Assembly: GCA_902766345.1 (NCBI GenBank) | Contig: CACXDK010000099.1 | Span: 1 to 16,791, forward strand | Direction of reading: 5' to 3' | DNA from: an uncultured Spirochaetaceae bacterium | Lineage (GTDB): Bacteria; Spirochaetota; Spirochaetia; Treponematales; Treponemataceae | Length of the DNA stretch: 16,791 nt | Shown: positions 14,478-16,791 of the stretch, one piece after another | How the letters are laid out: each line of letters starts with the position of its first letter | Position numbering within the stretch: position 1 is the stretch's first letter | Notes under the pieces: generated by a model | Database searches by the model: none | Told to the model about the DNA's origin: nothing | The model's input: only the letters and a program-made list of their open reading frames with translations | Position numbers and translations under genes: made by a program

Positions 14478-15193
14478 AAAAAAGCTTCCTCCAGGTTATT
14501 TTTTCCTGTTGCATCAATAATATCTGCTGGACTTCCTTTTGCAGTAACCTTGCCGTGATGCAAAATATACAGATAATCGCACAACTGCACGGCTTCATCT
14601 ATATGATGTGTTGAAAGAATTGTTATGCAAGACTTTGAAATTGATTTTAATGTATGCCTGATAGAAACAGTCTGAGCTGGATCTAATCCACCAGAAAACT
14701 CATCTAAAATAAGAACTTTAGGATTGTGAACCATAGCTTTTGCAAGACTAGTTCTTTGCTTAAACCCCTTTGATAATGTAGAAACTTTTTTTGAAAGGAC
14801 TTCTTCAAGTTCAAGTTCGTGAACAATCTTTTTAACTGCATCTGAAATTTTGGTCTCTTCCATACCATGCAGAAAGGCTTCCTGATAAAGCGTTTCTTTT
14901 ACAGAAAGAGTTTTATCTAAATCTGGAGTTTCAGGAACATAGCCTATAATCTGGCGAATTTCAAAACCGTCCGATTTTCCACAGACAGATACACTACCAG
15001 TTGTTGCATAATGCATTCCAGACAAAGCTTTTAAAAGCGTAGATTTTCCAGCTCCGTTTGGTCCAAGTATTCCTGTAATAGAACCTTTTTCAGCAATAAA
15101 ATCTATGCTGTCACAAGCTTTATACTGGTGTTTCTTCGAACCATAAACCTTAGTAAAGGAAACAGTATTAACCTGATTTTCTAAAGAATTCAT
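14459..15193 (-). CDS. ABC transporter ATP-binding protein (GldA/CcmA-like)
   Basis: The nucleotide-binding subunit for the following permease. In its 244 residues: Walker A GPNGAGKST (44-52), Q-loop region GYVPETPDL (84-92), signature LSKGFKQR (140-147), Walker B LILDEF (161-166) with the D-loop SGGLDP (167-172), and the switch histidine in STHHIDE (194-200). The signature is LSKGF rather than LSGGQ, seen in other ABC-2 exporter ATPases. The usual DEP after Walker B is DEF. It begins three bases after the RNase Z stop with no clear ribosome site, so translation may be coupled to rnz. Its 3' end carries the ribosome site of the permease gene. Confidence 0.92.
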   Translation of the reverse strand: MNSLENQVNTVSFTKVYGSKKHQYKACDSIDFIAEKGSITGILGPNGAGKSTLLKALSGMHYATTGSVSVCGKSDGFEIRQIIGYVPETPDLDKTLSVKETLYQEAFLHGMEETKISDAVKKIVHELELEEVLSKKVSTLSKGFKQRTSLAKAMVHNPKVLILDEFSGGLDPAQTVSIRHTLKSISKSCITILSTHHIDEAVQLCDYLYILHHGKVTAKGSPADIIDATGKNNLEEAFLWLTKD

Positions 15194-15196
15194 TAT

Positions 15197-16123
15197 TCAG
15201 CTTTCGTAAGGAATTTCAAACCGCATGCGGTCTCTTGTTAATTCTGCCGTAGGATACACTTCTCTAGCCTGTTTTAGCAATTCATCAAGCTCCCTGTCTG
15301 TATAGCGCGGACTGTAATGAATCATTGCCATGCGTTTTACTTGTGCATCACGTGCAATTGTTGCAGACTGCCTTGCCGTCATGTGTTTTTTTTCTTTTGC
15401 CTGATCCGCACAGTCATCTGCAAACATGCCTTCGCAAATAAGCAAATCAGAACCTTTTACTTCATTTGCAATTGAAGGAAGATACAATGTGTCTGTAACA
15501 AAACTGAATTTTCTGCCACTGCGAGGCTTTCCTACAACCTGTTCGGGAAAAACTTCAACTCCGTCTGCATTAATAACAGACTGACCTTTCTGTAATTTTC
15601 CCCAAAGAGGTCCTTTTGGAACGTTAAGTTTTTCAGCCGTTTCAGGATTAAATTCGCCAGGTCGGTCCAGCTCTTCAAGAGTATATCCTACACAGGTCTT
15701 TGTGTGTTCAAGCGGAAATGCACGTACATAAAAATCATTTCCTCCATAGACTGTACAAGGAGCGTTAATTTCTTTTACTACAATAGGATAATTTATGTAC
15801 ATATCAAGAACTTTTCGGCTTGTTTCTATGTATTCTGCAATTTTTGGAGGCCCGAAGATGTACAAAGGTTCTTTACGTTCCACCTGAGCAGAAAGCATCA
15901 GAATTCCAGGAAGTCCAGTTACATGGTCTGCATGGGTGTGAGAAACAAAAATGGCATTAATTTTTTTCCACTTCAAATTAAGCCTTCTTAAAGAAACCTG
16001 AGTACCTTCACCACCATCAAACAAAAACAAATCGCCATCCCTTCTGAGAAGAACAGAAGTCAGGTGACGATACGGCAAAGGCATCATTCCACCACAGCCC
16101 AAAACAAAAGCTTCCATATTCAT
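15197..16123 (-). CDS. rnz: Ribonuclease Z (tRNA 3' endonuclease)
   Basis: A zinc-dependent metallo-beta-lactamase-fold nuclease that cuts tRNA precursors after the discriminator base, preparing CCA-less tRNAs for CCA addition. The 308 residues are the usual size for the short form. Visible are LGCGGMMPLPYR (8-19), GGEGTQ (37-42), the zinc motif SHTHADH (61-67), LPGIL (71-75), a flexible-arm-like stretch with PKGPLWGKLQKGQSV (about 169-183), VTDT and IHYSPRY near the C-terminus. A second ATG two codons in is possible; neither has a ribosome site. It heads the six-gene minus-strand run. The tRNA-Thr of this window lacks encoded CCA and is a natural substrate. Confidence 0.93.
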   Translation of the reverse strand: MNMEAFVLGCGGMMPLPYRHLTSVLLRRDGDLFLFDGGEGTQVSLRRLNLKWKKINAIFVSHTHADHVTGLPGILMLSAQVERKEPLYIFGPPKIAEYIETSRKVLDMYINYPIVVKEINAPCTVYGGNDFYVRAFPLEHTKTCVGYTLEELDRPGEFNPETAEKLNVPKGPLWGKLQKGQSVINADGVEVFPEQVVGKPRSGRKFSFVTDTLYLPSIANEVKGSDLLICEGMFADDCADQAKEKKHMTARQSATIARDAQVKRMAMIHYSPRYTDRELDELLKQAREVYPTAELTRDRMRFEIPYES

Positions 16124-16129
16124 GCCGAT

Positions 16130-16158
16130 ACTCTACTATAAAATAAGAAATCATTCAA
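16130..16158 (-). promoter_or_regulatory. Candidate promoter of the rnz run, leaderless
   Basis: TTGAAT (16153-16158), a 17-base spacer and TAGAGT (16130-16135) on the minus strand, with the -10 six bases before the ATG at 16123. An alternative -10, TATAGT (16135-16140), has a poorer -35 and would leave a leader of about five bases. Either way the mRNA would be nearly leaderless. Confidence 0.4.
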
Positions 16159-16212
16159 CAGAAAACATTTTCAGTATCTGTTAAACACTCTTATTTTTGG
16201 GCTAAAAAGACA

Positions 16213-16791
16213 TTATGGCGTTAGCAGGAAAATATATGTATATGGACTAAGAGTACATTGTTCGCTTAAGATTGAAACACTTAAAGAGCCAGACCAACCT
16301 GTAGGACCACCATCAGGATCATAATGTCTATACCAAGTACGACTTCCAGCATCAATTACAGAAGTAACATTTGTTCCTCCAAATATATTTTCCCCAATAT
16401 GAGTACATGTACTTGGAATTGTTACAGTGCCAGAAAGATTTGAACATCCTGCAAATTGAACCCCCCAGATTTTTTGAATACCACTAGGAAGCGTAATTCC
16501 TGTAAGATATGTTGCAAGTTTTGCAGTCGAACCAGAACTAAGGAAATATGCTGCGTTCAACTGTGTTATTCCGCTTGATGACAGGTCAAGGTTTATGTAA
16601 ACACCTTTGTTTGTAGTACCACCAATCAAGGTTGCGACAGTTGATAAATCAGTTTCGCTTAACCCTGTAAGCTTTACGGTATAAGGGGAACTTATTGTAT
16701 TTGCCTTAAATGTAGTGTTTATGAAAGATGAAAGGCTTCCATAGAATGTAGAAGTTTTATATACCCATTTTGCATAAAGAGAAAATTCTGA
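16213..16791 (-). CDS. Surface protein with InlB-type repeat end and BspA-like LRR, C-terminal part
   Basis: The frame is open to the window edge, so this is the last 192 residues of a longer protein; a TTG at 16629 that could pass as a start is internal. The first residues, SEFSLYAKWV, match the end of a Listeria/Bacteroides (InlB B) repeat. Then come ISSPYTVKLTGLSETDLSTV, IYINLDLSSSGIT-like and ITLPSGIQKIWGVQFAGCSNL, followed by GTVTIPSTCTHIGENIFGG, the pattern of BspA-type leucine-rich repeats. Such proteins are cell-surface or secreted adhesins or binding proteins in treponemes; the ligand is unknown. The signal peptide would lie beyond the window. It ends 89 bases before rnz on the same strand with no clear terminator in the gap. 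Confidence 0.75.
   Translation of the reverse strand, partial: SEFSLYAKWVYKTSTFYGSLSSFINTTFKANTISSPYTVKLTGLSETDLSTVATLIGGTTNKGVYINLDLSSSGITQLNAAYFLSSGSTAKLATYLTGITLPSGIQKIWGVQFAGCSNLSGTVTIPSTCTHIGENIFGGTNVTSVIDAGSRTWYRHYDPDGGPTGWSGSLSVSILSEQCTLSPYTYIFLLTP

Noticed and set aside
16140..16212. Terminator between the surface protein gene and rnz
   Set aside because: The only symmetry, AACAG...CTGTT around AAAA/TTTT, is weak and interrupted and lacks a T run.
16213..16629. Complete 138-residue gene starting at 16629
   Set aside because: The 'start' is an internal TTG; the same frame stays open to the window edge and carries an InlB-type repeat end upstream, so the gene is partial.
1..16791. CRISPR array, insertion sequence, prophage or toxin-antitoxin genes
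   Set aside because: No regularly spaced repeats, transposase, integrase, terminal inverted repeats or recognisable toxin-antitoxin pair were seen on either strand.

Overview
This window reads as chromosomal DNA of a host-associated spirochaete, most likely Treponema. It is clearly AT-rich. Its right edge enters a surface protein with a Listeria/Bacteroides-type repeat end ('LYAKW') followed by BspA-like leucine-rich sequence, a combination common in oral and gut treponemes. The genus call is inference from gene content, not from a phylogenetic marker.

Layout, left to right. (A) 1-200, minus: the 5' part of tRNA-Tyr, then a complete tRNA-Thr(UGU) with a strong promoter; a perfect 15-bp hairpin fills the spacer between the tRNAs. 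(B) 245-2986, minus: an SPFH-like membrane protein, an AroH-type chorismate mutase and a glycogen synthase, all overlapping. (C) 3024-3383, plus: a small membrane protein. (D) 3328-4056, minus: thiamine pyrophosphokinase with a TTG start. (E) 4156-5577, plus: CCA tRNA nucleotidyltransferase. (F) 5541-7978, minus: tryptophanyl-tRNA synthetase followed by a MATE exporter. (G) 8097-9251, plus: alanine racemase. (H) 9220-16123, minus: a tight six-gene run of RNase Z, ABC ATPase, fused permease/GldG-like protein, DUF4340-like protein, FolC and a YhhN-family membrane protein. (I) 16213-16791, minus: the C-terminal end of a surface protein cut by the window edge.

Several genes belong together functionally. 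The tRNA-Thr gene does not encode its 3' CCA, and the window also carries RNase Z and a CCA-adding enzyme, the two enzymes that finish such tRNAs. TrpRS adds to the tRNA theme. The ABC ATPase, fused permease/auxiliary protein and DUF4340 protein look like one membrane complex related to the GldA/GldF/GldG type, whose substrate is unknown.

The least expected features are organisational. All three convergent gene pairs overlap at their 3' ends (by 56, 37 and 32 bp). The likely alanine racemase terminator lies inside the opposing yhhN coding sequence. At four genes a plausible promoter -10 box sits only 6-8 bases before the ATG, suggesting leaderless mRNAs beside other genes with ordinary Shine-Dalgarno sites. 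Two divergent intergenic regions carry promoters that overlap on opposite strands. Glycogen synthase has Glu where the donor-binding Lys15 is expected. No CRISPR array, insertion sequence, prophage or riboswitch was seen, and no gap between genes exceeds 300 bases.
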